Positions 8,376 through 17,123 of a stretch of DNA of 45,461 bases are shown piece by piece. Source of the stretch: Actinomycetota bacterium (GTDB lineage: Bacteria > Actinomycetota > Actinomycetes > Nanopelagicales > Nanopelagicaceae); NCBI GenBank assembly GCA_010024385.1, contig RGHD01000007.1, forward strand, positions 1 through 45,461, read 5' to 3'. The first letter of the stretch is position 1. Each line of letters begins with the position of its first letter. The notes below the pieces were generated by a model. The model was not told the DNA's origin. It did not search any database and worked only from the letters and a program-made list of their open reading frames with translations. Both the position numbers and the translations under genes were made by a program.

Positions 8376-9440
8376 TTGCGCTCCTCACTCCCAGATTTCC
8401 CCTGGGATGCTCTTGCCCCCTATGGAGTTAAGGCTCGCGCTCACCCTGGTGGGATTATTGATCTCTCCGTTGGAACTCCTGTAGATCCCACACCTGAATT
8501 TATTCAAAAAGCCTTACGCGATGCCTCTAACTCACCCAGTTACCCAGTAACGGCTGGCACATCTGAACTCCGTGCTGCGATAACCGCTTGGGCTAAATCT
8601 CGTTTAGGTGCCAAGGGTGACTTTGATGTTTTACCTGTCATTGGTTCGAAAGAGTTAGTTGCATGGTTACCTACTATTTTGGAGAGTAAGAAAGTTCTCA
8701 TTCCAGAGATTGCCTATCCGACCTATCACGTTGGTGCATTGATTGCACAGGCACAGTCAGTACCTGTTCCAATTAGCGCACAGAGCTGGCCGAACGCTGA
8801 TTTAGCCTGGTTGAACTCACCATCAAATCCAACTGGACGAGTTCATAGTGTTGAAGAAATCAAGGAGTGCATTGCATGGTCACGTGCCAATGATGCAGTC
8901 CTGATATCAGATGAGTGCTATTTAGAGTTTGAGCACAATGCCGCACCAACTTCAATCATGGCTTTAACTCAAGGCGATAACAAGAATATTTTGGCGCTTC
9001 ACTCATTATCTAAGCGCTCATCAATGGCTGGATATCGTGCTGCATTTATGATTGGTGATTCTTCGCTCATCGCAAAAATTCGTGAACTTCGAAAGCATGC
9101 AGGCATGATGGTTTCTTTGCCGGTACAAAAAGCAATGACAGTTGCACTAGGTGATGACTCACATGTTGCCGAGCAACGCGCACGATATAACGCAAGGCGT
9201 GATGCTCTTAAACCGGCACTTGAAGCCTGCGGATTTCGAATTGAGTTTAGCAACGCAGGTCTCTACATCTGGTGCACACGTGGTGAAGATGCTTGGACAA
9301 GTATTGACTGGTTAGCAGAGCGCGGAATCCTGGCAACTCCAGGTAGCTTCTATGGCGAAAAAGGTAAGAACCATATTCGCATCGCAATGACAGTGACCGA
9401 TGCAGCCATAAAAGATGCAGTTAACCGCTTAAAGGCTTAG
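8376..9440 (+). CDS. dapC: N-succinyldiaminopimelate aminotransferase DapC
   Basis: PLP-dependent fold-type I aminotransferase of 354 aa, predicted to make N-succinyl-LL-2,6-diaminopimelate from the keto precursor in lysine/peptidoglycan synthesis. Signatures: DLSVGTPVDPTP near residue 28, LNSPSNPTGR for substrate/PLP binding, and HSLSKRSSMAGYR carrying the Schiff-base lysine. Starts with TTG at 8376, six bases after the ferredoxin stop; no better start lies downstream that keeps the conserved N-terminus. The ferredoxin-DapC pair is a conserved actinobacterial arrangement, which supports DapC over other class I aminotransferases. Confidence 0.87.
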   Translation: MRSSLPDFPWDALAPYGVKARAHPGGIIDLSVGTPVDPTPEFIQKALRDASNSPSYPVTAGTSELRAAITAWAKSRLGAKGDFDVLPVIGSKELVAWLPTILESKKVLIPEIAYPTYHVGALIAQAQSVPVPISAQSWPNADLAWLNSPSNPTGRVHSVEEIKECIAWSRANDAVLISDECYLEFEHNAAPTSIMALTQGDNKNILALHSLSKRSSMAGYRAAFMIGDSSLIAKIRELRKHAGMMVSLPVQKAMTVALGDDSHVAEQRARYNARRDALKPALEACGFRIEFSNAGLYIWCTRGEDAWTSIDWLAERGILATPGSFYGEKGKNHIRIAMTVTDAAIKDAVNRLKA

Positions 9441-9443
9441 CAA

Positions 9444-10451
9444 ATGGCCGTTGGAATCCTTCTAGTTGGTGGCTTTGGCACACGTCTCATGCCACTTACT
9501 AAAAACACACCAAAACCGATGCTCACAGTTGCTGGTTTGCCTGTAACAGAGCATCAGCTAGCTATGGCAAAAAGAGCAGGAATTACAACAGTGGTTCTTG
9601 CGACTTCATATCTATCTGAAGTATTCATCCCTTATTTTGGAGATGGATCTAAATGGGGAATGAAACTGCTTTACGCTGTCGAAAAAGAGCCTTTGGGCAC
9701 AGGCGGTGCCATTAGAAATGCCGCAAAATTATTGTCTGGAGATGAAACTGTTGTTGTCTTTAATGGAGATGTCTTAAGTTCACACAAATTAGCACTTCAA
9801 ATTCAAGAGCATGAAGCAAATGATGCCGATGTGACTTTGCATTTAACTGCAGTTGAGGATGCTCGTGCTTATGGCTGTGTCCCTACAGATTCACAAGGTC
9901 GTGTCACAGCTTTTCTAGAAAAAATGGAAAATCCCGTAACAAATACTATCAACGCTGGGTGCTATGTTTTTAAATCTTCAGTGATTCAATCAATTGAGCC
10001 GGATCGAGTTGTTAGTGTTGAAAGAGAAATTTTCCCAAATCTAGTTTCTAACCATGGCAAAGTTTTTGGTTTCATTGATGATTCCTACTGGCTAGATATC
10101 GGCACACCACAAGCACTTCTTAAAGGCTCACGGGACTTAGTAGCAGGAAAAGCTGATTCTTCAGCCTTAACTTCCAGGTTGGTAGAGCGTGCAGGCAAAG
10201 ATTATTTGATCATGAAGGGCGCACAGGTAGACCCATCTGCCCACGTTGATGGCGCTAGCTCTATCTCCAGTCGGGCGATAGTTGGCGCCGATGCTCATAT
10301 CTCTGGATCGATTATTGAATCTGGGGCTCACGTGGGAGCAGGTGCAAGAATTATTAATTCATTTATCGCATCTGGGGCAGAAGTGGCTGATTTCGCTAAA
10401 ATCTCGGCATCTTTTGTGACAAATACAGAAATAATTGAAATCCCAGCCTGA
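9444..10451 (+). CDS. Sugar-1-phosphate nucleotidyltransferase (probable mannose-1-P guanylyltransferase)
   Basis: Nucleotidyltransferase of 335 aa. The N-terminal domain begins with GGFGTRLMPLTKNTPKPML (residues 9-27), and FNGDVLS near 112 gives the metal-binding Asp. The C-terminal ~90 residues are a left-handed beta-helix of hexapeptide repeats (AHVDGASSISSRAIVGADAH). It lies just before whiB2 and ahead of a phosphomannomutase, like Rv3264c near the Mycobacterium whiB2-manB region, so GDP-mannose synthesis is the best guess; glucose-1-P thymidylyl- or uridylyltransferase is possible from sequence alone. It starts 4 bp after dapC and is probably in the same operon. Confidence 0.85.
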   Translation: MAVGILLVGGFGTRLMPLTKNTPKPMLTVAGLPVTEHQLAMAKRAGITTVVLATSYLSEVFIPYFGDGSKWGMKLLYAVEKEPLGTGGAIRNAAKLLSGDETVVVFNGDVLSSHKLALQIQEHEANDADVTLHLTAVEDARAYGCVPTDSQGRVTAFLEKMENPVTNTINAGCYVFKSSVIQSIEPDRVVSVEREIFPNLVSNHGKVFGFIDDSYWLDIGTPQALLKGSRDLVAGKADSSALTSRLVERAGKDYLIMKGAQVDPSAHVDGASSISSRAIVGADAHISGSIIESGAHVGAGARIINSFIASGAEVADFAKISASFVTNTEIIEIPA

Positions 10452-10490
10452 CTTAAGCGTAAATCACCTCGAATAAGGGCTCGTCTCGGC

Positions 10491-10519
10491 TTGACTTATT
10501 AGACTTACACGCGTGTAAT
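10491..10519 (+). promoter_or_regulatory. whiB2 promoter
   Basis: TTGACT (-35, 10491-10496), 17-bp spacer, TGTAAT (-10, 10514-10519). It is the best sigma-70-like promoter in the window by eye. It leaves a leader of about 55 nt before whiB2, which has a strong AAGGAGAA ribosome binding site at 10568-10575. Confidence 0.65.
10505..10518. promoter_or_regulatory. 14-bp perfect palindrome over the whiB2 -10 box
   Basis: TTACACGCGTGTAA is a perfect inverted repeat covering most of the -10 hexamer and the end of the spacer. A dimeric regulator bound here would block RNA polymerase. An outer pair, GACTTAC (10502-10508) and GTAAGTC (10530-10536), adds further dyad symmetry. Confidence 0.55.
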
Positions 10520-10581
10520 TCACTCTTAAGTAAGTCTTTTCCAAGAGGGATGAGACCAAAAGTTTTCAAGGAGAATCGACT

Positions 10582-10881
10582 ATGCCGATTAAACCTGAAG
10601 CCACGAACTCCCCAACCCCCACGACTGGCCCAAAAATCACACTAGCGACCGGCGAGAGTATTGAACTCTCTTGGCAAGAACGCGCACTATGTGCTCAAAC
10701 AGATCCAGAAGCTTTCTTCCCTGAAAAAGGCGGCTCAACTCGCGAAGCAAAGCGTGTTTGCCTTTCCTGCGATGTTCGTTCAGAGTGTTTGGAATATGCA
10801 CTTGCACATGACGAACGTTTTGGAATTTGGGGCGGACTATCAGAGCGCGAACGCCGTCGCTTAAAACGCCGTTCTGCGTAA
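10582..10881 (+). CDS. whiB2: WhiB family Fe-S regulator, WhiB2/WhmD type
   Basis: Iron-sulfur transcription factor of 99 aa that controls septation and cell division in actinobacteria. The four cluster cysteines are at 37, 60, 63 and 69 (C-X22-C-X2-C-X5-C). They are followed by the turn GIWGG (81-85) and the basic DNA-binding tail RERRRLKRRSA. The position between the sugar nucleotidyltransferase and the large glycosyltransferase matches WhiB2 in Mycobacterium and WhiB in Streptomyces. It has its own promoter with an overlapping palindrome and a strong ribosome binding site, so it is probably regulated independently of the upstream metabolic operon. Confidence 0.93.
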   Translation: MPIKPEATNSPTPTTGPKITLATGESIELSWQERALCAQTDPEAFFPEKGGSTREAKRVCLSCDVRSECLEYALAHDERFGIWGGLSERERRRLKRRSA

Positions 10882-10920
10882 GCTTTTAATCCCAACTCTT
10901 TAAGAGATGGTGGTTTAGTT

Positions 10921-13900
10921 GTGGCAATAACCGATAGACATTTAGTCACCGCAATTGTTGTTACACATGACGGTGAAACTTGGTTGCCGGCAGTTGTCGC
11001 AGCATTAGCTTCTCAAACTAGACCTGCAGATCAAATTGTTGCAGTTGATACAGCATCTAATGATTCATCTACGAAACTCATTAAAGCTGCCCGCATTCCT
11101 TTAATTTCTGCAGATCGTGATTGCGGATTTGGTGATGCTGTTGCGCTCGCAGTTGCGAAAATGCCAAAACGCATTGAGGGCAACAGCGAATGGATTTGGT
11201 TAATCCATGATGACTGTGCGCCAACACCTACTGCCCTTGAAAAACTCTTAGAGTCAATTGACGATCGACCTCAAGTTGCAATGGTCGGTCCAAAACTTCT
11301 TGGTTGGCATGATCGCACTCACATACTCGAAGCTGGAATAAGTATTGCTGGTAACGGGGCTCGTTGGACCGGACTTGAAACCGATGAATATGACCAAGGT
11401 CAACATGATGGTGTCCATGATGTTTTATCAGTTAGTACTGCAGGTGCACTAATACGCCGAGACATATTCGAAGAACTAGGTGGCTTTGATTCAAACCTTT
11501 CCTTGTTTCGCGATGATATTGATTTTGGCTGGAGGGCAAGAGTTGCCGGTCATGGAGTTATCGCAACGACAGCTGCTGTTGCTCACCATGCTCAGGCTTC
11601 GGCCTCAGAGCGACGTAGTGTGGATGTCAATGGCGCCTTTTTACACCGACCATTACTTTTAGATCGCCGTAATGCAGCATATGTTTTATTAGCTAACTCA
11701 TCGTGGTGGATGATTCCATGGCTATCAATTCAGTTACTCGCATCTGCGATGGCACGTTCAATTGGATATTTACTTGCAAAACTGCCTGGGTATGCAGCAG
11801 ATGAACTTTTGGCTGTAGCGACATTGATTGTTAAGCCAGCTGAAATAGTTAAAGCGAGAAAATTCAGAAAAACAAAGCGGTTAGTTTCTGCTCGGGTCAT
11901 CTCTTCTTACATTCCACCACGATGGTCACAGATTCGATTATCGACAGCGCGTGTTACTGAAGTCATCAGAGCCAAAATTCTTCCCGTCCCAGAGAGTTCA
12001 TCCTCATCTGTTTTAAGTTCACTCGAGGATGAGGATTTATTAGTACCAACCCAAGGCTTCCAGATTAGTAAAGTCTTAAAGAACCCAGCAGTTTTTGGAT
12101 ATCTCCTGCTGGCAATAATCACACTTATTCAATCTCGAAATCGCTTTGGAGCTTTAAATGGCGGCGCACTTGCTGCTTCGCCAAGTGGTGCCCGGGATCT
12201 ATGGGGCTTCTATTTTGAATCGTGGCACCAAGTTGGGATGGGTAGTTCACATGCATCACCAGCATGGATCGCAGTTGTGGCATTAGCCTCCACTTTATTT
12301 CTGGGCAAGGCACCGCTTCTCATAACAGTGTTCTTTTTAGCTGCACCTTTACTCATCATGTGGTCGGCCCACACATTCCTACGAAAGCTCTCTAATAATC
12401 AATTCATAACAATCCCAGCTAGCTTCCTTTACGCACTCTCACCTGTGGCTCTAGCTTCAGTGAACTCAGGGCGACTAGCAACTCTTATGGCATTAATAAT
12501 TGCACCGCAAATTCCGATGATTATTCGCAATTGGAAGCAAGTAGAGAGCAGCAACTGGCGTCGCATCTATGCTTTAAGTATTTTGCTAGCTGTCTTAACT
12601 TCATTTACGTTGATAACAACTCTTGTGAGTTTAGGAGTTATTGGATTTGCAATTTTTAGTGACTACAACGAGAAATTGGAGAAGCAATTATTTCTGGCAA
12701 GGCTTTACAAGCGTTTAACGTTGCTGATATTCCCATTTATTTTGGTGGCTCCATATTCATTTGAAGCACTCGTTCACCCTGCACGCTTTCTTGCTGAACC
12801 AGGTTTAAACCTTGCTGGCGGTCCTAGCGCAATGGTTCTCTCAGGTAACCCTGGAGGCGCTGGATCTCTTCCTTGGTGGGTAATCAGTCCGATTCTACTT
12901 CTCTTACTTGTCGCTCTCTTTTCATCCTCCAATGCGCGCTCTTTCGCACAAGTTGGTATCTCATTTTTGTCTGCAGCAGTTTTGTTCTCATCTATCTCAA
13001 TCACAGTGCATGGCAATAGCGCTGGGACTAGAACTTGGGTTGGAACTTTCTTAGTTGGAGCAACTCTTGCATCGGTGGCAGCCGGTGTTGTCATTTTGGA
13101 CCGTTTACGAACTGTGCTCATTGCCAGCAATATTCACTATCGTCATATTTTGGCAGGCCTGCTTTTAATTATTACCGCGCTTTATTCCATCACTAGTGTT
13201 GGCTGGTCTATTACCGCTGGTGCAGATTCACCTGTGCAGAGCAACATGAAGGGAGTAATGCCAGCTTTTCTCACTGCTGAGGCTGATACTAAAACTTTAG
13301 TCTTACGTGAAGTTGGTGCTGAGAACTCAAAATCAATTCAGTACTACATTTCACGGGGTAAAGATATTTCACTGGGTGAACCAGATGTGGCACCTGGGCA
13401 AGTACGAGCAATTGAACTAGCAGCTCAAGAACTCATTGATGGCTCTGGAATCGGCAGCAGTCAAGTCTTTTCTTCATATGGAATCAAATATGTCTTTGTT
13501 AAAAATCCATTTAGTCGCAATGTTATTCGAACCATCGATGGTATTGGTGGATTTGCTCGCACATCAGCGACTTCGGCTGGCGTTGTTTGGAGAGTCATTG
13601 GAGTTACTGGGAGAATTATTTTCACTGCAAAAGATGGAACACGTTCAGTTTTAGAAGCTGGCGAAGTCGGAGCTCGCACCACTGTTAACGGTCCAGGCTC
13701 AATTACGTTGACAGAAACTTTTGATCGATCATGGCAAGTTTTGCAAAATGGATATCGATTAGATCGTGCTAAAGATGAACAGTCGTTGCCACAGTTCCAG
13801 GTAAAGGAAGCTGGCGAAATATCTTTGCTTCACGATGGAACGATAAGGAGAGCATGGCTATCACTTCAGCTAATCGCATGGACTTTGGCAATTATCTTGG

Positions 13901-13953
13901 CCGCGCCAGCTGGTCGTAGAAAACGAGAAATTTCAGAAAAGGAGTTGGCATGA
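10921..13953 (+). CDS. Large membrane glycosyltransferase (family 2 N-terminal domain)
   Basis: Protein of 1010 aa joining a GT-A family 2 glycosyltransferase (about 8-250; TAIVVTHDGETW, metal motif HDDCAP near 97, acceptor region FRDDIDFGWRARVAGHG) to many membrane segments (about 385-770), an exported domain (about 780-975) and a last helix with a basic tail. This is the large whiB2-linked glycosyltransferase of actinobacteria, presumably adding sugar to a lipid or wall polymer; its product is unknown. GTG start, with only a weak AAGAGA upstream. The DUF5719-like gene overlaps its stop by ATGA, suggesting the two proteins work together at the membrane. Confidence 0.88.
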   Translation: MAITDRHLVTAIVVTHDGETWLPAVVAALASQTRPADQIVAVDTASNDSSTKLIKAARIPLISADRDCGFGDAVALAVAKMPKRIEGNSEWIWLIHDDCAPTPTALEKLLESIDDRPQVAMVGPKLLGWHDRTHILEAGISIAGNGARWTGLETDEYDQGQHDGVHDVLSVSTAGALIRRDIFEELGGFDSNLSLFRDDIDFGWRARVAGHGVIATTAAVAHHAQASASERRSVDVNGAFLHRPLLLDRRNAAYVLLANSSWWMIPWLSIQLLASAMARSIGYLLAKLPGYAADELLAVATLIVKPAEIVKARKFRKTKRLVSARVISSYIPPRWSQIRLSTARVTEVIRAKILPVPESSSSSVLSSLEDEDLLVPTQGFQISKVLKNPAVFGYLLLAIITLIQSRNRFGALNGGALAASPSGARDLWGFYFESWHQVGMGSSHASPAWIAVVALASTLFLGKAPLLITVFFLAAPLLIMWSAHTFLRKLSNNQFITIPASFLYALSPVALASVNSGRLATLMALIIAPQIPMIIRNWKQVESSNWRRIYALSILLAVLTSFTLITTLVSLGVIGFAIFSDYNEKLEKQLFLARLYKRLTLLIFPFILVAPYSFEALVHPARFLAEPGLNLAGGPSAMVLSGNPGGAGSLPWWVISPILLLLLVALFSSSNARSFAQVGISFLSAAVLFSSISITVHGNSAGTRTWVGTFLVGATLASVAAGVVILDRLRTVLIASNIHYRHILAGLLLIITALYSITSVGWSITAGADSPVQSNMKGVMPAFLTAEADTKTLVLREVGAENSKSIQYYISRGKDISLGEPDVAPGQVRAIELAAQELIDGSGIGSSQVFSSYGIKYVFVKNPFSRNVIRTIDGIGGFARTSATSAGVVWRVIGVTGRIIFTAKDGTRSVLEAGEVGARTTVNGPGSITLTETFDRSWQVLQNGYRLDRAKDEQSLPQFQVKEAGEISLLHDGTIRRAWLSLQLIAWTLAIILAAPAGRRKREISEKELA

Positions 13954-15260
13954 AATTCGAGAAGCCTTTTCTTTTCTTATCTGCACTTATTGCATCTTTC
14001 GTGATTGCATCAGGGGTAACAACAGTCTCGAAGCCAAGCAATTACTCTGAAAGCTACCCAGTGGTGGTTTGCCCGCCTACGCTCAATGGATTAGCCTCAC
14101 AGATTTCAATCTCGTCACGTAAGACGCAATACCAACGATTGGAAAATCGAAGCAGCAAGACTGTGCCTTTTAAGGCACTTCGCTTTCCTGTAACAAAAGA
14201 TTCCCTAGTTATTTCAGCCCAAGGAACTACTCCACTTATTTGGCAAAGTAGAGCAGGAAGTTGGGCGGGGGGAACATTGTGTTCTGGTCCTAACTCTGAA
14301 GCATGGTTTGTAGGTGGCACCGCAAATGTCACAAGCAGAGGACGATTAATTCTTATTAACAGTGGATTGAGCGATTCTATTGTGGATGTTCAGAGTTATA
14401 CCGAGAATGCAAAACAGCCAATCAAATCTGTGAATTTGAAATCGAAGAGCTATATTCAACTCTCACTTGACTCACTTGCACCAGGTGATAAATCTTTAGC
14501 AGTCCAAGTGACTCCACGATCTGGGCGCGTAAATGCATTCATGATTGATGAACAAGGTGCTGGATTAAAGGCTCTCGGTGGAGATTTTGTAAACTCTTAT
14601 CCAAATGCATCCAAGGAGCTTGTAATCCCAGCTATTCCCAACCAGCTACCTAAAGCGGGGCAAAAAACTTCAGCCTCACATACGCTACGAATCCTAACAC
14701 CAGGAGATGTCAACACAACATTTACCTTAGAAGTTTTATCTGCTGACGGAAAGTTCATACCTGTTGGCATGAGCTCGCGTTCAATTGAAGCAGGAGTTGT
14801 CTCTGAGTTTTCTTTTGAGCCAAGAATCTCAGCAAGTGCATTTGCGGTTCGAGTTACATCGCCCGAACCAATTGTCGCTTCAGTTTCCTCATCTGTGACA
14901 ATCAGTCGCCACAAGGACTTTGTTTGGAGCACGGCAACACCATCCCTAACACCAATGAGTATTGCTGTGACTGGACTATCACCGCTCATCGCATTTGCTG
15001 GAGAATCAATCTCTGTGAATGTCAAAGCTACATTAGTAAATGGTAAAACCGTTAGTTCAACAATTAAAGGTAGCGATATTGCTACATGGCGTGTTCCCGA
15101 AAATGCGCGATCAATCACCATTGTTTCCAGCAGTAAAGGGGTCTTTGCTGGCGCACTCATAGCCTCAACTAATGGTTATGGATTTATCCCGATTGTGAAC
15201 GGTAGTGCTCTGACCCGAGTGGAAGTTCCAAATTCAAACATTCGCGTTCTAAATCCCTAA
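13950..15260 (+). CDS. Exported DUF5719-like protein
   Basis: Protein of 436 aa with an N-terminal signal or anchor (FLFLSALIASFVIASGV, about 7-23) followed by a beta-rich extracytoplasmic region with repeated Ser/Thr/Val strands, and no catalytic motif that I recognise. Only two Cys are seen, near 41 and 110, possibly forming a disulfide. A DUF5719-type protein follows the large glycosyltransferase in many actinobacteria; my assignment relies on that order and on overall character. Start forms ATGA with the glycosyltransferase stop and has a strong AAAGGAG site, so it is coupled to it. Probably a partner or chaperone of the glycosyltransferase. Confidence 0.78.
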   Translation: MKFEKPFLFLSALIASFVIASGVTTVSKPSNYSESYPVVVCPPTLNGLASQISISSRKTQYQRLENRSSKTVPFKALRFPVTKDSLVISAQGTTPLIWQSRAGSWAGGTLCSGPNSEAWFVGGTANVTSRGRLILINSGLSDSIVDVQSYTENAKQPIKSVNLKSKSYIQLSLDSLAPGDKSLAVQVTPRSGRVNAFMIDEQGAGLKALGGDFVNSYPNASKELVIPAIPNQLPKAGQKTSASHTLRILTPGDVNTTFTLEVLSADGKFIPVGMSSRSIEAGVVSEFSFEPRISASAFAVRVTSPEPIVASVSSSVTISRHKDFVWSTATPSLTPMSIAVTGLSPLIAFAGESISVNVKATLVNGKTVSSTIKGSDIATWRVPENARSITIVSSSKGVFAGALIASTNGYGFIPIVNGSALTRVEVPNSNIRVLNP

Positions 15261-15289
15261 CAATCCCGAAAAATTGGCACACAGGCCAC

Positions 15290-15295
15290 TAATGT
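15290..15295 (+). promoter_or_regulatory. -10 box of leaderless DUF3499 promoter
   Basis: TAATGT followed by tctaacc (7 nt) and then the ATG at 15303. No ribosome binding site precedes the ATG. Confidence 0.6.
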
Positions 15296-15302
15296 TCTAA
15301 CC

Positions 15303-15674
15303 ATGAAGTCACCAGCACAGGTCGGACGCGCTTGCTCTCGCGTGGGCTGCCGTGCTATCGCAACAATGACTCTTACATATATCTATGCTGAATCAACTGC
15401 TGTAGTGGGACCACTTGCTACGTATTCAGAACCACATGCATATGATCTTTGCGCAACTCATGGAGAGCGTCTGAAGGTTCCACATGGCTGGAATGTGATT
15501 AAACAAGAGTTGACAGGAAATGAACCTGGTCCTTCAGATGATGACTTGATGGCTATTGCAGATGCAGTGCGTGAAGTTGCAAAGCGCACTGAAGAAACTC
15601 CTACAGAATCAAGTGAAGATAATTCACATGCCTCCATCGGACGTCGAGGTCATTTACGAGCCGTTCCATCTTAA
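15303..15674 (+). CDS. DUF3499 family protein
   Basis: Small actinobacterial protein of 123 aa. The conserved core is CSRVGCRAIATMTLTYIY (about 11-28), then AYDLCATHGERLKVPHGW; the Cys/His pattern (Cys11, Cys16, then CATH) suggests a zinc-binding fold. The C-terminal third is acidic and probably disordered. The gene sits between the glycosyltransferase pair and phosphomannomutase as in other actinobacteria. Function is unknown. It probably begins a new leaderless transcript. Confidence 0.88.
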   Translation: MKSPAQVGRACSRVGCRAIATMTLTYIYAESTAVVGPLATYSEPHAYDLCATHGERLKVPHGWNVIKQELTGNEPGPSDDDLMAIADAVREVAKRTEETPTESSEDNSHASIGRRGHLRAVPS

Positions 15675-15684
15675 GGATTGATGA

Positions 15685-17046
15685 ATGTCGCAAGAGATAG
15701 CAAATATTTTTAAAGCCTATGACATTCGAGGACTCGTTGATGAAGAGATAACTCCTGACTTCACTTTTGCTACAGGCGTTGCCTTTGCACACTTTCTACA
15801 ACAGCAACGTGAACCAGGAACAGTTGTGATTGGTGAAGATATGCGACCATCCTCAATTCCTCTGGCAGATGCATTTTCTGCTGGAGTTACTTCCTTAGGG
15901 ATGGATGTTATTCGAATTGGTTTAGCATCAACAGATATGTTGTATTTTGCTTCGGGCAAACTTAATTTACCGGGTGCGATGTTTACCGCAAGCCATAATC
16001 CTGCTGAATACAACGGTATAAAACTCTGCTTAAGTCAGGCTCGCCCAATTGGTAAGGAATCTGGGTTACTAACAATCGAAAACTTTGTTCGACGAGGTTC
16101 TCCACTTGAGCTTCGATCAGTTGGGGTTGAAACACAACGGAACATGCTTGAAGAGTATGTAGATCACCTTTTAAGCCTTGTGGACCTTTCCAATATTCGC
16201 CGGCTTAAAATCGTTGTGGACGCAGGAAATGGTATGGCTGGACACACGGTTCCTGCCATATTTGCACGTCTAAACTGTGAATTAATCCCGATGTACTTTG
16301 AACTTGATGGAACTTTTCCTAATCATGAGGCAAATCCTATAGATGAAGAAAATTTGAGAGATCTTCAACAGGCAGTTCTGGAACATGAAGCTGATTTGGG
16401 TTTAGCTTTTGATGGCGATGCTGATCGATGCTTTTTAGTTGACGAGAAAGCCAATTCAATCAATCCATCCGACTTAACATCATTGATTGCACAGCGCGAG
16501 CTCAAGAAAAATCCTGGAGCTAAGATTATTTATAATTTAATCTCATCGAGGGCTGTATTGGAAGTCATTGAGGAAAATGGTGGTGTTGGACTTCGCTCAC
16601 GAGTTGGTCATTCTTATATTAAGAAAATGATGGCGGAGAGTAAAGCGATATTTGGCGGAGAACATTCAGGGCACTTTTACTTTGATGATTTCTGGAGAGC
16701 AGATTCTGGGGCACTTGCTGCTCTTCATGCGATTGCAGCTTTGGGAGAATCTGACAAATCGATGTCACAGATTTTAAAGCCATATCAGCGATATTTCCTT
16801 AGTGGTGAGATCAACTCAAAAGTTGCTGATACAACTGCAGCAACTGCATTAGTCGAAGCCACATTTAGTTCAATGGCTGGGGTGACAACGGATCATCTTG
16901 ATGGACTCACAGTTAACGGGGACACATGGTGGTTTAATCTGCGGCCCTCCAACACAGAGCCACTACTAAGACTTAACGTTGAGGCAAAGGAGCCAGAGCG
17001 TATGCACGCACTACGTGACGAGGTTCTCGCCCTTATTCGCGGCTAG
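15685..17046 (+). CDS. manB: Phosphomannomutase/phosphoglucomutase
   Basis: Alpha-D-phosphohexomutase of 453 aa interconverting mannose-6-P and mannose-1-P (and probably the glucose phosphates). Catalytic phosphoserine loop TASHNPAEYNG with Ser103, metal loop DGDADRC, sugar loop GGEHSGHFYF and the C-terminal phosphate-binding RPSNTEP are all present. Length is typical. Matches Rv3257c (pmmA/manB) in the conserved block; together with the nucleotidyltransferase upstream it would supply GDP-mannose for envelope glycans. The SIS/Trm112-type and manA genes that normally follow are absent. Start ATG 15685 is preceded by AAGGA. Confidence 0.93.
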   Translation: MSQEIANIFKAYDIRGLVDEEITPDFTFATGVAFAHFLQQQREPGTVVIGEDMRPSSIPLADAFSAGVTSLGMDVIRIGLASTDMLYFASGKLNLPGAMFTASHNPAEYNGIKLCLSQARPIGKESGLLTIENFVRRGSPLELRSVGVETQRNMLEEYVDHLLSLVDLSNIRRLKIVVDAGNGMAGHTVPAIFARLNCELIPMYFELDGTFPNHEANPIDEENLRDLQQAVLEHEADLGLAFDGDADRCFLVDEKANSINPSDLTSLIAQRELKKNPGAKIIYNLISSRAVLEVIEENGGVGLRSRVGHSYIKKMMAESKAIFGGEHSGHFYFDDFWRADSGALAALHAIAALGESDKSMSQILKPYQRYFLSGEINSKVADTTAATALVEATFSSMAGVTTDHLDGLTVNGDTWWFNLRPSNTEPLLRLNVEAKEPERMHALRDEVLALIRG

Positions 17047-17082
17047 AAGCGCTTTCATTACTCGCTTTAGGCGTGGGGGCAG

Positions 17083-17088
17083 TAACCT
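17083..17088 (+). promoter_or_regulatory. Candidate sahH -10 box
   Basis: TAACCT in the context GGGGGCAGTAACCTAGCC, giving a leader of about 30 nt before sahH with a good AAGGAG site at 17112-17117. The block GGGCAG..TAACCTAGCC recurs upstream of the PatB-like gene at 32174-32190. Confidence 0.5.
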
Positions 17089-17123
17089 AGCCTCCTGGCC
17101 GCAGTCGATAAAAGGAGCTTTTC

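Noticed and set aside
12774-13130. 118-aa minus-strand ORF inside the large glycosyltransferase
   Set aside because: Opposite-strand shadow in a gene with a continuous, recognisable plus-strand product; low-complexity composition.
14597-15160. 187-aa minus-strand ORF inside the DUF5719-like gene
   Set aside because: Ser/Thr/Leu-rich shadow translation with no domain; the plus-strand gene is coupled to its upstream neighbour and has a signal peptide.
17047-17123. Possible SAH or SAM riboswitch upstream of sahH
   Set aside because: The leader after the likely -10 box is only ~30 nt and no riboswitch core pairing could be drawn.
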